From: Phycisphaerales bacterium UBA3158
Lineage (GTDB): Bacteria; Planctomycetota; Phycisphaerae; Phycisphaerales; SM1A02
NCBI GenBank assembly: GCA_002364555.1
Contig: DEYM01000006.1
Span: 9,349 to 16,247, forward strand
Reading direction: 5' to 3'
DNA length: 6,899 nt
Positions 4,992 through 6,899 of this stretch are shown here, piece by piece. Both the position numbers and the translations under genes were made by a program. The notes under the pieces are model-generated. The model was not told the origin of the DNA and ran no database searches. It saw only the letters and a list, made by a program, of their open reading frames with translations. Positions within the stretch are counted from its first letter, which is position 1, and the number at the start of each line of letters is the position of its first letter.

Positions 4992-6818
4992 TCACGGTGT
5001 GCCCGGGCAACTGCCCCAGGAAGCGATGACGATCAGGATATCGTTGACATTCGTCACACCATCCCCGTTGACGTCTGAATCCGAGTCCAGCTGGTTGTAT
5101 CCAGCCAGAACAGTCAGCACATCATCGACGTTCACGACATTGTCGCCCGTGATATCACCCGGGCAGGACACCTCGATGGTTCCGACCCATGTCTGCCAAC
5201 CCTTGTCTCCATTGGAGAATTCCTGCACGTATTCCCCGACGATCCAGAACGTCGAGTTGTCGAGAGGATCGACGGCGATATCGAAGTAGTCGCCCCATCG
5301 ACCTTCCGTGCCGGCATTTCCCTGAGCGAGCTGCACAGGTACACCCATCGTCCCGGCTGGATCGCCGGAGCGACGAGCCGTCGCCTGTATCGATGCATAT
5401 TCGGACGCCAGGGACTTGGCGAACACCATCGCGGCGTCGCCATATCGATTGACGGCGATGGCTGGGAAGAATGTGAACACGTCACTTCCCAGATCCACAT
5501 CCCCCGATTCAGCCAGTACCGGTGTCCCTGATGGAAAGTTGTTGGTGTCGATGTGGTACCAGCGTGACTTCGTGTTGTTGTTCGTTCCTCGAACAGCATG
5601 GGCGGTCCAGAGTCCGCTGTCGTTCCACGTCACGTTCATGATGCGTCCATCCAGCGTCGACAGGTTGCCTCCACCCAGATTGGGTGCATCCTGATTGGGA
5701 TTCTCCGCATTGGGTACGTCAACCTCGCTCGTGACCAGCTGTGGCGGAATGGTGTCGGTCGTCAGGCTCTGGATCTTCAGACGACTGCTACCCGCTCTGG
5801 AAACGAACAAGGGCGCACTTCTGGGATCGAGGCATTGGGCCACCTGAACGGACGCACTGCTCCCATCAAGGAAGTCCTGGAAGACGATCGGATTGCCCGA
5901 CGACATCGGAGCCTTGGGATATCGACGGTAGATGGCGCCGGCGAATCCTCCCGAGAAACCGAACAGATTGCAGGTCACGTAGAAGGAGTTGCTGTCGAAG
6001 CCGAAGCCGGGATAGTCCGGCCAGTATTCATTGCCATCAACAGTGATGACGGACCATGTCCTGTACTTGTACCAGATGCCGTTTGGATCACTGTCATCCG
6101 AGATCGCAATGGTCATCCATCCCTCGTTCTGATCCTGGTAGACCTCGAGCGCAAGAACGACGAAACGATCGATGGAGGCGTCATAGAAGCACTTGGGATC
6201 GAATGTGAATCCACCAGCACCGACATCCTCGAAGAATCCCGGATCCCCCGTCTCATCGAGATTCGCGATGAACTGCTCGTTGCCGTCCCGGTCATAGAAG
6301 GCGATGGCCATGTTGACCGTGACGACGACATGTTCCGGACCCACTGCGATGTTCGGATCCGGTGGTGTCCAGGGTGTCTGGTAGATCGCTGGAAAGAGAG
6401 GACCCGCATCGACCCGCGACTGCCTCAGCAGTCCACCGGCTTCGAGCCGATTGGGTGGATCCTGAGGGAGCGACTTGTCGCGTTTGTGGGCGGGAAGCAC
6501 CTTGCCGGGCCTTCGGGTATCACCACGCCATGGAGGCGCTTGTCCATTGGTGGCATTGAACGTTCGTGTATCGATGATCGTCGGCACCACGGACGTCTTG
6601 GCATATCCATCGCCCAGATCGATCGTTGGCAGCTCCACGGTTCCCCTGGTTCTGCCTTTCGGGAGTCCATCGGCGACCGGATGTGCCGGCAGGATCATGG
6701 TGCGTTTCGCTTGCTGACAACCCCAGGCTCCGAAACCAAATGGAATCAGAAAGGCAATGAATGTGAGCAGGACGATTGATCGAGGACTCTTCACGGACAA
6801 CTCCTTGAGCTTGGACAT
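4992..6818 (-). CDS. Exported, probably lipid-anchored propeller-like protein with C-terminal dockerin
   Basis: A 608-residue exported protein of unknown function. The N-terminus has a basic stretch (KLKELSVKSPR), a hydrophobic core (about 15-33) and AWGC, a loose lipobox with Cys34 as possible lipid anchor; cleavage as an ordinary signal peptide is also possible. After a Pro-rich linker (about 40-145) comes a region of about 400 residues with PPDPNIAVGPEHVVVTVN (152-169), FDPKCFYDASIDRFVV (206-221), WPDYPGFGFDSNSFYVTCN (266-284) and RWGDYFDIAVDPLDNSTFWI (507-526). These motifs recur in secreted bacterial proteins with a sialidase-like or propeller-like fold; no catalytic residues can be assigned. 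Residues 552-604 are a type I dockerin: two calcium loops (Asp555, Thr557, Asp559, Asn563, Asp566; then Asp582, Asn584, Asp586, Asn590, Asp593), flanked by Cys552 and Cys604, which may form a disulfide. ATG 6818 was preferred over an in-frame TTG at 6821; neither has a good ribosome binding site. The 3' end abuts the oxidoreductase stop codon. The dockerin and export signal are secure; the fold is inferred. Confidence 0.88.
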   Translation of the reverse strand: MSKLKELSVKSPRSIVLLTFIAFLIPFGFGAWGCQQAKRTMILPAHPVADGLPKGRTRGTVELPTIDLGDGYAKTSVVPTIIDTRTFNATNGQAPPWRGDTRRPGKVLPAHKRDKSLPQDPPNRLEAGGLLRQSRVDAGPLFPAIYQTPWTPPDPNIAVGPEHVVVTVNMAIAFYDRDGNEQFIANLDETGDPGFFEDVGAGGFTFDPKCFYDASIDRFVVLALEVYQDQNEGWMTIAISDDSDPNGIWYKYRTWSVITVDGNEYWPDYPGFGFDSNSFYVTCNLFGFSGGFAGAIYRRYPKAPMSSGNPIVFQDFLDGSSASVQVAQCLDPRSAPLFVSRAGSSRLKIQSLTTDTIPPQLVTSEVDVPNAENPNQDAPNLGGGNLSTLDGRIMNVTWNDSGLWTAHAVRGTNNNTKSRWYHIDTNNFPSGTPVLAESGDVDLGSDVFTFFPAIAVNRYGDAAMVFAKSLASEYASIQATARRSGDPAGTMGVPVQLAQGNAGTEGRWGDYFDIAVDPLDNSTFWIVGEYVQEFSNGDKGWQTWVGTIEVSCPGDITGDNVVNVDDVLTVLAGYNQLDSDSDVNGDGVTNVNDILIVIASWGSCPGTP

Positions 6819-6899
6819 CAATTGGATGCATTAGCCTCAGTTTAGATCTATCAACGGATCATAGACTCTACATAGCTCCGCCAGTCGGATGGATTGTTG
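6819..6899 (-). promoter_or_regulatory. Upstream region of the dockerin gene, with a possible -10 element
   Basis: This is the only stretch at the right end without a gene. On the minus strand TATGAT (6858-6863) matches five of six bases of a -10 element, but no -35 sequence is found at 16-18 bases, and GAGG at 6834-6837 is too far from the ATG to be a normal ribosome binding site. The dockerin-gene promoter is probably here, but the exact element is not established. Confidence 0.2.

Noticed and set aside
5005..5016. Short inverted repeat GGGCAACTGCCC after the oxidoreductase stop as a terminator
   Set aside because: The stem is only 4 bp with no T-run on either strand, and it lies within the dockerin coding sequence.
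5598..6779. Long plus-strand open frame of 393 codons opposite the dockerin gene
   Set aside because: It shows no recognisable domain, signal or ribosome binding site, and it is fully antisense to a gene with clear export and dockerin motifs. Frames this long arise easily opposite a GC-leaning gene rich in self-complementary GATC and TCGA.

Overview
The window looks like a piece of a planctomycete chromosome, most likely of the Phycisphaerae type. The best clue is the C-terminus of the last gene: a Cys-flanked, two-loop dockerin ending in W-G-S-C, a tail style common on exported planctomycete proteins. A cytoplasmic Hanks-type kinase with fused sensory domains, weak or absent Shine-Dalgarno sequences and moderately high GC fit this, but no rRNA or marker gene is present to prove it. 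There are five protein genes packed almost end to end. I see no RNA gene, mobile element or CRISPR array.

Layout. (1) 1-390 (+) is the C-terminal third or so of an aromatic-L-amino-acid-decarboxylase-like PLP enzyme; its start and PLP lysine lie off the left edge. (2) 377-760 (-) is a single-domain STAS protein (anti-sigma-factor-antagonist type) with a GTG start and a good ribosome binding site. Its end overlaps the decarboxylase end by 14 bp. (3) 834-2765 (-) is a soluble three-domain regulator: response-regulator receiver, GAF domain, Ser/Thr protein kinase. The 73 bp between it and the STAS gene holds a possible promoter and a perfect 16-bp palindrome. (4) 2772-4991 (+) is an FdhF/YdeP-family molybdopterin oxidoreductase, diverging from the kinase gene with only about 6 bp between the likely start codons. 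(5) 4992-6818 (-) is an exported, probably lipid-anchored, propeller-like protein with a C-terminal dockerin. Its stop codon abuts that of the oxidoreductase (TGA|TCA). The last 81 bp are the upstream region of this gene.

How the genes may work together. The coherent unit is kinase plus STAS. A two-component-style input (receiver) and a small-molecule or redox input (GAF) could gate a Hanks kinase, whose obvious local candidate substrate is the STAS protein with a retained acceptor serine (Ser69). That would be a partner-switching output controlled by a hybrid kinase instead of an RsbW-like anti-sigma kinase, and no RsbW-like gene is in the window. The divergent oxidoreductase shares the promoter region with the kinase and could be co-regulated. 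The decarboxylase and the dockerin protein have no evident functional link to the others. The pathway proposal is inference; the domain calls rest on motifs read directly in the sequence.
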